Assembly (NCBI GenBank): GCA_910575475.1
Contig: CAJTGD010000028.1
Location: forward strand, 22,009 to 86,008
Direction of reading: 5' to 3'
DNA length: 64,000 bases
DNA from: Lachnospiraceae bacterium
Lineage (GTDB): Bacteria > Bacillota > Clostridia > Lachnospirales > Lachnospiraceae
The translations under genes and the position numbers were made by a program. Every line of letters begins with the position of its first letter. Positions within the stretch are counted from its first letter, which is position 1. The notes beneath the pieces were generated by a model. It searched no databases. It saw only the letters and a program-made list of their open reading frames with translations, and had not been told where the DNA came from. Shown one piece after another: positions 54,553-63,573 of the stretch.

Positions 54553-56399
54553 GTATTTTAAAATTAAAGCCGAGCTGCAAGGATTATCTCTGGGGAGGCA
54601 GCAGGCTGATCAGGGAATATGGAAAAGAATATGAAGGGGATGTGCTGGCGGAGACCTGGGAGCTGTCCTGCCATCCGGACGGCCCTTCCGTCATCAGAAA
54701 TGGGAAATATGCCGGTAAGACGCTTCCGGAATATATCGCCGGGGAAGGCCGGCAGGTTCTCGGTTCGCACTGCCGGAGATTCCGGGATTTCCCCATCCTG
54801 ACAAAATTTATTGACGCCAGGGACAACCTGTCCATTCAGGTCCATCCGGACAACCGATATGCTTTGAAAAATGAAGGGCAGTACGGCAAGACCGAGATGT
54901 GGTATGTGATGGACGCCGGAAAAGACGCGTTCCTGTATTATGGATTTCAGAGAGAGATCACAAAAGAAGAATTTGCGGAGCGGATCCGGGAGGACACGCT
55001 TCTGGAAGTGCTGAATGCGGTGCCGGTGAAAAAGGGGGATGTGCTCTTTATCGAATCGGGTACGATCCACGCCATCGGAAAGGATATTTTGATCGCGGAG
55101 ATCCAGCAGAATTCCAACGTGACCTACCGGGTCTATGATTACGGTCGTGTGGGAAAGGACGGCAAAAAGCGGGACCTGCACATTGAGAAAGCGCTTGCCG
55201 TTACGAATCGGATCCCGATTCTTCGGGAGAACAGCAGCTATCCCCATGTGGCGGACTGTGATTATTTTACGGTGGACAAGCTGAACCTGGATGGAAAGGT
55301 GATGGGAAAGCTGACCGGAAGGGTTTCCGAAGAATCCTTTGCCAGTATTTTGATACTGGACGGAGAGGGAACGATTTCTGATGAAACGGAAACCCTGGCG
55401 TATCAAAAAGGGGACAGCATTTTTCTGTCGGCCGGAAGCGGAACCTATACCATCGAAGGCTCCTGTGACGCCCTGATCACGACGATCCGGGAAAAGGCGG
55501 CGCAGGTCCGGATCGGCATTGATATCGGCGGTACCGATACGAAGATCGGACTGGCGGACGTCCATCAGAAGCTGATCGCGTGGAAAACGATCCGGACAGA
55601 TGCCGGACGTCCCGCAAAGGAAGTGATCCAGAAGATCGGCCTGACTGCTCTCGCTCTTCTGGAAGAGCAGGGACTTGCCATGGACCAGTGCGTCGGGGCA
55701 GGCATCGGAGTACCCGGAACAGTGGACAGAAAAAACGGTGTCGTCCGCTATTCCAACAATATCCAATGGGAGGATGTGGATATCGTAAAGGAAATGGGAA
55801 CGTATCTTCCTATCCCCATCTATATTGCAAATGACGCGGACTGTGCGGCATTGGGAGAAGCCACGGCAGGCGCGGGACGGGGATACGAGGACGTGATCCT
55901 GTTTACCCTGGGAACCGGGGTGGGAACCGGAGTCATCCTGGACGGCAGTATTTATGAAGGCAGCGGGATCGGCGGCAGCGAGCTCGGCCATATGGTGATC
56001 GTGGAAAACGGAGAGCCCTGTACCTGCGGCCGCCGCGGCTGCCTGGAAGCCTACGCCTCCGCTCCGGCTCTGGTTCGGGAAGCGGCCCGGGCGACAGGCA
56101 GGGAAATGACGCCGGAAGAGATCTTTGCGGCGGCAAAGGAGGACCCTGCGGTGAAAGAGGTGACGGACATTTATATCCGCAGGCTGGGAACCGGGATCGT
56201 GAATGCGGTCAACATTTTCCGGCCACGGCTGGTGCTGCTCGGCGGCGGGATCTCGGCTCAGGGGGATGTACTGATCAAACCGCTGGAGAAATATCTGCGG
56301 CAGGGGTGCTTCGGCGGAGAACGGAGCGGGATCCCGGAGATCCGGACCTCGGTCCTCGGAAACCAGGCCGGGATGATCGGAGCGGCGAGCCTGATATAG
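54549..56399 (+). CDS. Fusion: mannose-6-phosphate isomerase (class I) with ROK hexokinase
   Basis: 616 residues in two enzymes. Residues 1-315 form ManA: LWGGSRLIREYG, LSIQVHPDN, KTEMWYVMDA and FIESGTIHAIGKDILIAEIQQ supply the zinc and active-site residues. Residues 318-616 form a ROK kinase: IGIDIGGTDTKIG (ATP loop), GVPGTVDR, NDADCAALGEATAG (catalytic Asp), GTGVGTGVI and the zinc motif CTCGRRGCLEAYAS. One protein can thus phosphorylate free hexose and isomerise mannose-6-phosphate to fructose-6-phosphate, the two exits of the operon pathway. Last gene before the terminator. Confidence 0.93.
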   Translation: MSILKLKPSCKDYLWGGSRLIREYGKEYEGDVLAETWELSCHPDGPSVIRNGKYAGKTLPEYIAGEGRQVLGSHCRRFRDFPILTKFIDARDNLSIQVHPDNRYALKNEGQYGKTEMWYVMDAGKDAFLYYGFQREITKEEFAERIREDTLLEVLNAVPVKKGDVLFIESGTIHAIGKDILIAEIQQNSNVTYRVYDYGRVGKDGKKRDLHIEKALAVTNRIPILRENSSYPHVADCDYFTVDKLNLDGKVMGKLTGRVSEESFASILILDGEGTISDETETLAYQKGDSIFLSAGSGTYTIEGSCDALITTIREKAAQVRIGIDIGGTDTKIGLADVHQKLIAWKTIRTDAGRPAKEVIQKIGLTALALLEEQGLAMDQCVGAGIGVPGTVDRKNGVVRYSNNIQWEDVDIVKEMGTYLPIPIYIANDADCAALGEATAGAGRGYEDVILFTLGTGVGTGVILDGSIYEGSGIGGSELGHMVIVENGEPCTCGRRGCLEAYASAPALVREAARATGREMTPEEIFAAAKEDPAVKEVTDIYIRRLGTGIVNAVNIFRPRLVLLGGGISAQGDVLIKPLEKYLRQGCFGGERSGIPEIRTSVLGNQAGMIGAASLI

Positions 56400-56441
56400 C
56401 GGCTGGGGATATAGCACAACGAATATTCGGAAGAATCCATA

Positions 56442-56494
56442 GAAAAGGAAGGGAAATGTGCCCTAAAGCAGGGGATGTTTCCTTTTCTTTTTTT
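56442..56494 (+). terminator. Terminator of the mannan operon
   Basis: GAAAAGGAA pairs with TTCCTTTTC, with a further inner GC-rich pairing, and is followed by seven T. Confidence 0.8.
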
Positions 56495-56527
56495 ATTGCC
56501 CCGACCTGGAAAACGGAATATAAAAAT

Positions 56528-56598
56528 GTGAACGAATCGTGAACGAACCGTAAACGAAACAGGATGATATTGAACAATTACGGAGAATCAGGTATACT
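56528..56598 (+). promoter_or_regulatory. Three 11-bp direct repeats and promoter of the HtrA-like gene
   Basis: GTGAACGAATC, GTGAACGAACC and GTAAACGAAAC follow each other without gaps (56528-56560). Nine bases on lies TTGAAC, 17 bases, TATACT (56570-56598). Tandem sites with one-helical-turn spacing just above a -35 box are typical of OmpR/PhoB-type activators. Confidence 0.8.
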
Positions 56599-56738
56599 AT
56601 AGCAAGAGAGGCATACGGCCTTTTCCGTTGGACGATGAGGGATGATGGAAAAGGTATGGTTGCAATACGGCGCGATACTCACGGCAGAGTTCATCGGCCA
56701 TGAGTATAATGAGAAGGATTGTGGAGCCGGAGGATAGT

Positions 56739-58037
56739 ATGGAAGAACGGAAACCGGAAGAGCAAAAGAGTCAGGATGAGGGGACTCAAAGGGAATCATT
56801 TTCATTTTTACAGGAAACAATCAAGCCAAAGCCGGTCACCGGAGGGCAGATTGCGCTGCAGCTTTCCAAAATGGCGGTGTATGGTCTGATCATCGGGGCA
56901 GCAGCCTGCTGCGGTTTTTACGCGCTTCGGCCCTGGGCTCAGGAGACATTTCACGAGGAGGCCCAGGAGGTGACGCTTCCCAAGGATGAAGAGGAGGAGC
57001 CGGAGCCTGTCCAGGAGGAAGAAGAGGAAAAGGAACCGGAGCCGGAGCCTCAGATCATCGTTCCGGAGCTGACTGCGGACAGCTACCGGGAGATCATGCA
57101 GAGTATGTATGCCGTTGCAAAGGAAGCGGAGCAGTGCGTGGTTTACGTCCGGAGGGCCAAGGAAGGCGAGGCCCCGGCCGGGACAGGCGCGCATACCGGC
57201 GCCACAGGACTGCTGGCGGCGGACAACGGACAGGAGCTTTTGGTCCTTTCGGATAACTCCGTCTGTGAGGGCGCGGAACAATGGTCCGTCATATTTCCGG
57301 ACCATACACGGCATTCGGCGAAGCTGGTGAAGCAGGATGGCAACCGGGGGCTTGCGGTATTCGGAATTGACCGGGCCTCCATCTCAGACAGTACATGGAA
57401 TGTGATCCGGGTGGCAGAGCTGGGCAATTCCAACATCTCCGTCCGGGGGGATCTGGTGATTGCCCTGGGACAGATGTTCGGCTATGAAAATGGAGTCGGC
57501 TATGGGATCATCAGCGCCAAGGAGTGGGATCACGATTATGCCGACGGCCAGTGCGGGGTGATCGCCACAGATATTGCGGCATCCGCCGACGCAAGCGGCG
57601 TCCTGTTCAACCAGAAGGGCCAGGCCATCGGCCTGGTGAAAAGCGGCATCCTGGGCGAAGGCGCGTCCGCCTCGGCAAATGCCCTGGCAGTCTCGGATAT
57701 GAAGCAGGTTATGGGCCTTCTGCTCAACGGGGAGGCCGTTCCCTACACCGGAATCTTCGGCACCGCTGTAACGGATGAACTTTCCGAGGAAAAGAAGATC
57801 CCCAAGGGTCTGTATGTGACAAATGTGCAGGCCGATTCCCCGGCCATGAAAGCCGGGATCCAGAACGGGGACGTGATCCTGGAGGTGGGAGACGCCAGCG
57901 TCACCGGAATCATTTCCTATGAAAAGGCCGTGCTGGAACACAAGGCGGGAGAGATCGTCAAGGTGAAAGGACAGCGGCTGGGAAGCGGCGGCTATGTGGA
58001 TGTGGACTTTTCGGTGACAATGGGGAGCAGGGAGTGA
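56739..58037 (+). CDS. HtrA-like PDZ protein without catalytic residues
   Basis: About 432 residues. A charged cytoplasmic N terminus, one membrane segment (about residues 47-67) and a Glu/Pro-rich stalk precede a trypsin-like domain (about 130-315) and a C-terminal PDZ (LYVTNVQADSPAMKAGIQNGDVILEVG). The three catalytic positions are gone: the His site reads VLSDNSVC, the Asp site NRGLAVFGID, and the GNSGGPL serine site ADASGVLF. It is a membrane-anchored pseudoprotease, perhaps a stress sensor or scaffold. The start follows GGAGGATAGT. Confidence 0.87.
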   Translation: MEERKPEEQKSQDEGTQRESFSFLQETIKPKPVTGGQIALQLSKMAVYGLIIGAAACCGFYALRPWAQETFHEEAQEVTLPKDEEEEPEPVQEEEEEKEPEPEPQIIVPELTADSYREIMQSMYAVAKEAEQCVVYVRRAKEGEAPAGTGAHTGATGLLAADNGQELLVLSDNSVCEGAEQWSVIFPDHTRHSAKLVKQDGNRGLAVFGIDRASISDSTWNVIRVAELGNSNISVRGDLVIALGQMFGYENGVGYGIISAKEWDHDYADGQCGVIATDIAASADASGVLFNQKGQAIGLVKSGILGEGASASANALAVSDMKQVMGLLLNGEAVPYTGIFGTAVTDELSEEKKIPKGLYVTNVQADSPAMKAGIQNGDVILEVGDASVTGIISYEKAVLEHKAGEIVKVKGQRLGSGGYVDVDFSVTMGSRE

Positions 58038-58287
58038 GAGACCTGAATTGGTGATTTGTTATCACATTACATCGATCCAGTGCGAGTTTACTTGCTAAAG
58101 GCAGTTTATATACTGATATTTGGCGGAAAGCCCAACGACCTCAGACAGAAACAGCGTGTTACTGGAACGCTCAAAGGGGGGAACAGCAGCAACAGTGTAA
58201 GCGGCGAATAGTCTGTGCGGCATACAAGGCTGTGGTCGTTCTGGATTGTAAAATAAAATTTATATAGAAAGAGGATAAACGAAGGGT
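58038..58287 (+). promoter_or_regulatory. Structured region before yhaM
   Basis: 250 bases without a gene. A GTGAT-TTGTT-ATCAC hairpin (about 58050) is followed by TTTACT, 16 bases, TATACT (about 58089-58116) and then about 165 bases of leader with several complementary words (GGCGGAAAGCCC, AGCGTGTTACTGGAACGCT). It could encode a small RNA or leader structure; I cannot match it to a known family. Confidence 0.4.
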
Positions 58288-59232
58288 ATGTATATTAAGG
58301 ATTTGCGCGGAGGCGAGACGATCAGAAGTATTTACATGTGCAGGGGGAAGCGTTCTGCGGAGACGCGGAACGGAAAGCCTTATGACAACCTGCTCCTGCA
58401 GGATAAGACCGGCACTCTTGACGGAAAGGTGTGGGATCCCAATTCTCAGGGAATCGCGGACTACGAGGAAAAGGATTTTATTGAGGTATACGGCGAGGTG
58501 ATCACCTACAACAACAACCTCCAGCTGAACATCAAACAGCTCCGGAAGGCGGCCGAGGGCGAATACAACCCTGCGGATTACATGCCTGTTTCCGAAAAAA
58601 ATATCGACGTGATGTACCAGGAGCTGCTCTCCTGCATCCAAAAAATTTCCAACGAATATCTGCGTCAGGCAGTGGAATATTACTTCGTGAAGGATGAAGC
58701 ATTTATCAAGGCGTTCAAGTCTCATTCCGCAGCCAAGACCGTGCACCACGGCTTCTGCGGGGGGCTTCTGGAGCATACATTGAGCGTGGTTCATCTGTGC
58801 GAATATTTCGCAGGGGCATACAGGATCCTCAACAGGGATCTGCTGATCGCCTCCGCGGTCTGCCACGACATCGGCAAGGTTCGGGAGCTGTCCGAATTTC
58901 CGGACAACGACTACACGGATGAGGGCCAGCTCATCGGCCATATCGTGATCGGCTCGGAAATGCTGACTGAGGCCATCCGTTCTGTCCCGGGCTTCCCGGT
59001 GATGCTGGCAAATGAATGGAAGCACTGCATTCTGGCGCATCACGGCGAACTGGAATTCGGCTCGCCGAAAAAACCGGCACTTGCAGAAGCGCTGGCGCTG
59101 AATCTGGCGGACAATGCGGACGCGAAGCTGCAGACGATGAAGGAAGTATTGAAGGATAAAAGCGGGACGGAATGGCTGGGGTATAACCGGCTGTTCGAGT
59201 CGAATCTGAGGAAGACCTCGGATGGGAACTGA
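58288..59232 (+). CDS. yhaM: 3'-5' exoribonuclease YhaM-like
   Basis: 314 residues. An N-terminal OB-fold (TRNGKPYDNLLLQDKTGTLDGKVW) is followed by an HD phosphohydrolase domain with HHGFCGGLLEHTLSVV, ICHD-type CHDIGKVRELSE, and ILAHHGELEFGSP. These are the metal ligands of the YhaM/CBF1 family, which degrades RNA from the 3' end and processes DNA in some species. It stands alone behind its own leader. Confidence 0.92.
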   Translation: MYIKDLRGGETIRSIYMCRGKRSAETRNGKPYDNLLLQDKTGTLDGKVWDPNSQGIADYEEKDFIEVYGEVITYNNNLQLNIKQLRKAAEGEYNPADYMPVSEKNIDVMYQELLSCIQKISNEYLRQAVEYYFVKDEAFIKAFKSHSAAKTVHHGFCGGLLEHTLSVVHLCEYFAGAYRILNRDLLIASAVCHDIGKVRELSEFPDNDYTDEGQLIGHIVIGSEMLTEAIRSVPGFPVMLANEWKHCILAHHGELEFGSPKKPALAEALALNLADNADAKLQTMKEVLKDKSGTEWLGYNRLFESNLRKTSDGN

Positions 59233-59433
59233 TCTGGTGATGGGGGATAGACTGCAACCGTACAGGTGGAATCAATTTGACAAATAAAAGAATAGAAGAC
59301 AACAGGGCAGGCGTTTGTGAACACGGAAACGCCTGCTTTGCAGACAGGAATAGTATTTAGGATATCAGGCTGAAAAATATGTATTTTCATACCTGTTTGA
59401 GCTGCCGGCATGAACGGTGGAATGGAGATAGTT

Positions 59434-61026
59434 ATGCAGAAAAATGAATCAGTGACAGTGGCGATCCAGGATATTGGCGTCAATGGTGAAGGTATAGGCA
59501 GAGTGAATGGCTATACCTTATTTATTAAGGACGCGGTCATCGGCGACGTGGTGGAAGCCAGGGTGACAAAAGCAAAAAAGAATTACGGTTACGCAAGATT
59601 GATGAAGATCATTACGCCTTCCGAGCATCGTGTAGAGCCTGTGTGCAAATTTGCCAGAAAATGCGGAGGCTGCCAGATCCAGGAGATGTCCTACGAAAAG
59701 CAGCTGGAATTTAAGCGGAACAAGGTGCTGGGAAATCTGGAGCGGATCGGAGGTTTTTCTCCGGAACTGCTGGCGGAGGTATTCGGGCCGATCATCGGGA
59801 TGGAGAAGCCCTTTGGGTATCGGAATAAGGCGCAGTTTCCGTTCGGTACGGACAAAAATGGACAGCCCATTACCGGGTTCTATGCGGGGAGAACCCATGA
59901 TATCATCGCAAATACGGACTGTGCGCTGGGAGTTGGAGTCAATAAGGAAATCCTGGAGATCGTGCTTGCGTTTATGAAAAAATATGGAGTGCGTTCCTAT
60001 GACGAAAAGACCGGGGAAGGGCTGATCCGACATGTGCTGATCCGGTATGGGTTTGCTACGAAGGAGATTATGGTCTGTTTTGTGGTGAATAAGGAAATAG
60101 CGGATTGCGGGGACGGCGAGAAACGAAGGAACAAGGAAGCGTCGGATTGCAGGAGTGATGAGAATCGGTGGGACAAGGAAGCGTCGGATTGCAGGAGTGA
60201 TGAGAATCGGTGGGACAAGGAAGCGTCGGATTGCAGGAACGGCGAGCATCAAGGGAGTATGAGGCAGACCAAAGGAAGTCGGGGGAGCTCCGGGTGGATT
60301 CCGCACCAGGAGGTTTTGGTGGAAGAACTGGCCAGGATTCCCGGCATGACGAGTATTACAGTGAGTCCGAATCATCGGCAGACGAATGTGATCATGGGGG
60401 AGCGATACGAAGTTCTGTGGGGACAGCCGTTTATCACAGACTATATCGGAGCGGTGAAATATCAGATCTCTCCGCTGTCGTTCTATCAGGTGAATCCGGT
60501 GCAGACGGAGAAATTGTACGGGCTTGCGATGGAATATGCAGATTTGAAAGGGCGGGAAACCGTGTGGGATCTGTACTGCGGGATTGGGACCATTTCCCTG
60601 TTCCTGGCGCAGAAGGCGGGGAAGGTGTACGGAGTGGAGATCGTACCCCAGGCAGTGGAGGACGCCAGGAGAAATGCGGAGATCAATGGGATTGAAAATG
60701 CGGAATTTTATGTTGGGAAAGCAGAGGAAGTGCTGCCAGGACATTATGAGCGGTATGAGAAGGAGCATCCCGGAGAGCGGCCGCATGCGGATGTGATCGT
60801 GGTGGATCCGCCTCGGAAAGGGTGCGATGAGACGCTGCTGAAGACGATGGCGGACATGCGGCCGGAGAGGATTGTGTATGTGAGCTGCGATTCGGCTACG
60901 CTGGCACGGGATCTGAAGTATCTGTGCGGGCGGGGGTATGAGATGAAGAAGGGGAGAGTTGTGGATCAGTTTGGGATGAGTGTGCATACAGAATGTGTGG
61001 TGTTGATACAAAGGAAACATATCTAG
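59434..61026 (+). CDS. rlmD: 23S rRNA (uracil-C5)-methyltransferase RlmD-like, with repeat insert
   Basis: 530 residues. An N-terminal TRAM domain, iron-sulfur cysteines (CKFARKCGGC and DCALG), and a SAM methyltransferase domain with QVNPVQTEKLYGLA, WDLYCGIGTISLFLA, VVDPPRKGCDE and the catalytic Cys in YVSCDSATLARDL. Residues about 222-285 are a polar insert containing a 14-residue tandem repeat (KEASDCRSDENRWD) that is not part of the family. The start is the ATG after TGGAGATAGTT. Which uracil it modifies cannot be told from sequence. Confidence 0.9.
   Translation: MQKNESVTVAIQDIGVNGEGIGRVNGYTLFIKDAVIGDVVEARVTKAKKNYGYARLMKIITPSEHRVEPVCKFARKCGGCQIQEMSYEKQLEFKRNKVLGNLERIGGFSPELLAEVFGPIIGMEKPFGYRNKAQFPFGTDKNGQPITGFYAGRTHDIIANTDCALGVGVNKEILEIVLAFMKKYGVRSYDEKTGEGLIRHVLIRYGFATKEIMVCFVVNKEIADCGDGEKRRNKEASDCRSDENRWDKEASDCRSDENRWDKEASDCRNGEHQGSMRQTKGSRGSSGWIPHQEVLVEELARIPGMTSITVSPNHRQTNVIMGERYEVLWGQPFITDYIGAVKYQISPLSFYQVNPVQTEKLYGLAMEYADLKGRETVWDLYCGIGTISLFLAQKAGKVYGVEIVPQAVEDARRNAEINGIENAEFYVGKAEEVLPGHYERYEKEHPGERPHADVIVVDPPRKGCDETLLKTMADMRPERIVYVSCDSATLARDLKYLCGRGYEMKKGRVVDQFGMSVHTECVVLIQRKHI
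60133..60238 (+). repeat. 42-bp tandem repeat inside rlmD
   Basis: Two identical 42-base units (60133-60174 and 60175-60216) and a half unit of 22 bases. In frame, so copy number can vary without breaking the gene. Confidence 0.95.
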
Positions 61027-61546
61027 AAATCCTTTATTTTAAGCAGTTTTATAAGCATTTTGTGTTTACGGAAGATGAGGAAGGGAATCGAAATAAGAGG
61101 ATGGAGAAGTATTTTGAAGTTTCGGCGGTGGTTGATGTGGGGTGTGGGGATACAAAAAATAGTTATTTTTGAAAGTAGTTATATATTTTAAGATTTGATA
61201 TTTTGCTAATCTGAGATTACAATGTGTTGTTTTTGCATGAGGCAGTTTTCATATCTACATCCTAAGAGAAAAACTGCCATATGCAAAGACTTCTTTTTGC
61301 TCAGGTGAATATTTATAACAGAGCATTGCTGTTTGAATATCAAAAATTATTGTTATTTGGGAGGATAAAATGCCATTAGAAAAAGGTGGTAGAGCGGACA
61401 AAAAAGGTAACCAATATGGGATATTATGTTTGAAAAACAATTGGGTTCCGTAAGAGAGATAAGCAGAAAATTAATGGAAAGATAATAGCTTGAGATTAGT
61501 AGCTGCTACATAAATATAAGAAATTAAAATTTTGAAGGAGTAGTAG
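61027..61546 (+). other. AT-rich intergenic stretch with a gene remnant
   Basis: The first about 145 bases keep one open frame (YFKQFYKHFVFTEDEEGN, then RMEKYFEVSAVVDVGCGD) ending at a stop near 61171 and lacking a start; it looks like a fragment of an unknown protein. The rest is AT-rich and shows nothing until the GGAG site before 61547. Confidence 0.4.
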
Positions 61547-62557
61547 ATGGAGGATAACAAAAAAGAAGCCCGGAGTGAAATTATCATATACCAGACAGAA
61601 GATGGAAGTACAAAAATAGATGTTAAATTTCAAGATGAAACTGTTTGGCTTACTCAGGCGCAATTATGCGAGCTATATCAGACTAGTAAATCCAATATCA
61701 GTGAGCATATTAAACATATATTTGAAGAGGGAGAATTGGAGGAGGATTCAGTTGTTCGGAAATTCCGAACAACTGGCGCTGATGGCAAGAATTATAATAT
61801 TACCCATTATAATCTGGATATGATAATTTCTCTTGGATATCGTGTGAAATCTTTAATTGCTACGCAATTTCGGCGTTGGGCAACAGAACGCCTAAAAGAA
61901 TATATGATAAAAGGCTTTACAATGGATGATGAGCGATTGAAAAATTTGGGTGGGGGAAATTACTGGAAAGAGTTATTAGATCGCATACGGGATATTCGCT
62001 CATCTGAAAAAGTAATGTATCGACAGGTGCTTGACCTATATGCTACCAGTGTGGATTATAATCCCAAAAGCAGTGAATCTATTGCATTTTTTAAAATGGT
62101 TCAAAATAAGCTGCATTATGCAGCGCATGGGCATACGGCGGCAGAAGTAATATATGAACGAGCAAATGCAGAACAACCATTTATGGGACTTAGAAATTTT
62201 TCTGGTGATTTTCCAACATTAAAAGATATCGGTATTGCAAAGAATTATTTAAATGAGGAAGAATTGAAGATTTTAAATAACATTGTGTCTGGATATTTTG
62301 ACTTTGCAGAAATTCAGGCTATGCGCCATAATCCCATGTATATGTCTGATTATGTGGAGCATCTTGATAATGTATTGAAAACGACAGGAGAAAAATTATT
62401 ACAGGGAGCAGGAACAATCAGTCATGCCCAAGCAATCGAAAAAGCAACAGTAGAATATAGAAAATATCAGGTTCAGAACTTATCTCCAGTTGAAGAAGAA
62501 TATTTAGAAAGTATTAAAAACATACATAGTACGGCAAAGAAAAAAGCAAAGAAGTAA
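61547..62557 (+). CDS. RhuM-family protein
   Basis: 336 residues. The N-terminal part has the family signature VWLTQAQLCELYQTSKSNISEHIKHIF, a winged-helix-like region, then VVRKFRTTGADGKNYNITHYNLDMIISLGYRV and a conserved middle FRRWATERLKEYMIKGF. The C-terminal half is helical. RhuM proteins sit in pathogenicity and mobile islands; their biochemical role is not established. GGAG and low-GC codon use suggest horizontal acquisition. Confidence 0.88.
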   Translation: MEDNKKEARSEIIIYQTEDGSTKIDVKFQDETVWLTQAQLCELYQTSKSNISEHIKHIFEEGELEEDSVVRKFRTTGADGKNYNITHYNLDMIISLGYRVKSLIATQFRRWATERLKEYMIKGFTMDDERLKNLGGGNYWKELLDRIRDIRSSEKVMYRQVLDLYATSVDYNPKSSESIAFFKMVQNKLHYAAHGHTAAEVIYERANAEQPFMGLRNFSGDFPTLKDIGIAKNYLNEEELKILNNIVSGYFDFAEIQAMRHNPMYMSDYVEHLDNVLKTTGEKLLQGAGTISHAQAIEKATVEYRKYQVQNLSPVEEEYLESIKNIHSTAKKKAKK

Positions 62558-62611
62558 TAACGCAGAATTGTGTTCCTATACGAGTGACGAGGATAAAAAA
62601 TTGTGTTTACA

Positions 62612-62739
62612 TAGTAGCTCTGACACATACAGAGACTGTGTGTCTCTTGAGCAACCGAAAACCGGATACGAAAGTCAGGATCGATGTGGATCTGGAAGAC
62701 TACTATCGTATCAAGGACGCAAAGAAGAATCAGAACTGA
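62612..62739 (+). pseudogene. C-terminal gene remnant
   Basis: An open frame without a start reads THTETVCLLSNRKPDTKVR, then VDLEDYYRIKDAKKNQN and stop. THTETVCLLS resembles the end of RNA methyltransferases of the RlmD type (SVHTECVVL in the copy at 61000). It may be the detached tail of a second such gene. Confidence 0.45.
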
Positions 62740-62763
62740 AAATAGAACACCGAACTAAAAGCG

Positions 62764-62800
62764 AAAGCTGCTGATGCGTAAAAGCATTGGCAGCTTTTTT
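62764..62800 (+). terminator. Terminator
   Basis: AAAGCTGC-GATGC pairs with GCAT-GCAGCTTT and is followed by TTT; it closes the remnant above. Confidence 0.75.
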
Positions 62801-63081
62801 GCGCGAGTAGCGAGGAAAGTCGAGCCATAGTGACGGCTTTCGTGTTTACACGAAAAGACGGCAATATGGGGAGATTTGACGAGCACCGCGACAGTCTCAG
62901 AGCTTGTCTCGGAGACCTCGCCGAAGGGAGGTGGTGCCAATGATCTGGATCCGGTGATCTAGAAATTGAAACTGACAATCAACGAGAATCTGAGTCGGGT
63001 ACTAAGGTGGGTCAAGTTTCAACGAAAAAGTGGGTCAATTCTACTTGACAATCAACAAATGGCAAAAGGCTAAGATGAAGG
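62801..63081 (+). other. Phage or transposon debris
   Basis: No complete gene. A 10-base inverted word (TCTCAGAGCTTGTCTCGGAGAC region) and a GTGGGTCAAGTTTCAACG / GTGGGTCAATTCTACTTGAC near-repeat (63006-63052) are visible, resembling the ends of another insertion element. Confidence 0.35.
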
Positions 63082-63117
63082 AGCCGTTACGGACAAGGAA
63101 TCCGTGGCGGCTTTTTC
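63082..63117 (+). terminator. Terminator before the HNH gene
   Basis: AGCCGTTACGGA pairs with TCCGTGGCGGCT (with G-U pairs) and is followed by five T. Confidence 0.8.
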
Positions 63118-63138
63118 TGTGGGAAAGAAGGTGGACAG

Positions 63139-63504
63139 ATGCCAAGCAAACCAAAGAAGCCTTGTGCTTATCCGGGCTGTCCGAACCTTACAGATGGTCG
63201 TTACTGTCCGGAGCATCAGCAGAAGGTCAACAGTAATTATGAGAAGTACGGCAGGGATAAAGCTACGAAGAAAAGATATGGTCGTGCATGGAAGAGGATC
63301 CGTGACAAGTATGCTGCGGAGCATCCCTTCTGCGAGCTTTGTTTTGAACGTGGAATTATCGTGCCGACTGAAGAGATACACCATAAGAAGCCTTTGAGTG
63401 AAGGTGGCACGCATGATCGGAGCAATCTGATCGCGCTGTGCAAGTCGTGTCACTCGACTATACACGCAAAGAGAGGGGACTATTGGGGGAACCATCGCGG
63501 GTAG
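63139..63504 (+). CDS. Phage-type HNH endonuclease
   Basis: 121 residues. Two zinc pairs (CAYPGC and YCPEH; CELC and CKSCH) support the HNH core IHHKKPLSEGGTHDRSNLIALCKSCH. Such small proteins usually lie beside terminase genes of tailed phages and assist DNA packaging; here no terminase remains, so it is a prophage leftover. A terminator directly precedes it. Confidence 0.9.
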   Translation: MPSKPKKPCAYPGCPNLTDGRYCPEHQQKVNSNYEKYGRDKATKKRYGRAWKRIRDKYAAEHPFCELCFERGIIVPTEEIHHKKPLSEGGTHDRSNLIALCKSCHSTIHAKRGDYWGNHRG

Positions 63505-63573
63505 GGGCGGTGCAAATCTCTATACGTAAGGCTTCCAGGGAACGGCGCGGGGGTCACGCATGCAAAATCACGA

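Noticed and set aside
54564..56417. 617-codon minus-strand frame opposite the ManA-ROK gene
   Set aside because: Antisense shadow of a gene with clear enzyme motifs on the plus strand.
62612..62739. CRISPR or tRNA-like structure in the debris region
   Set aside because: No regular repeat-spacer pattern or cloverleaf; the stretch reads better as a gene tail.
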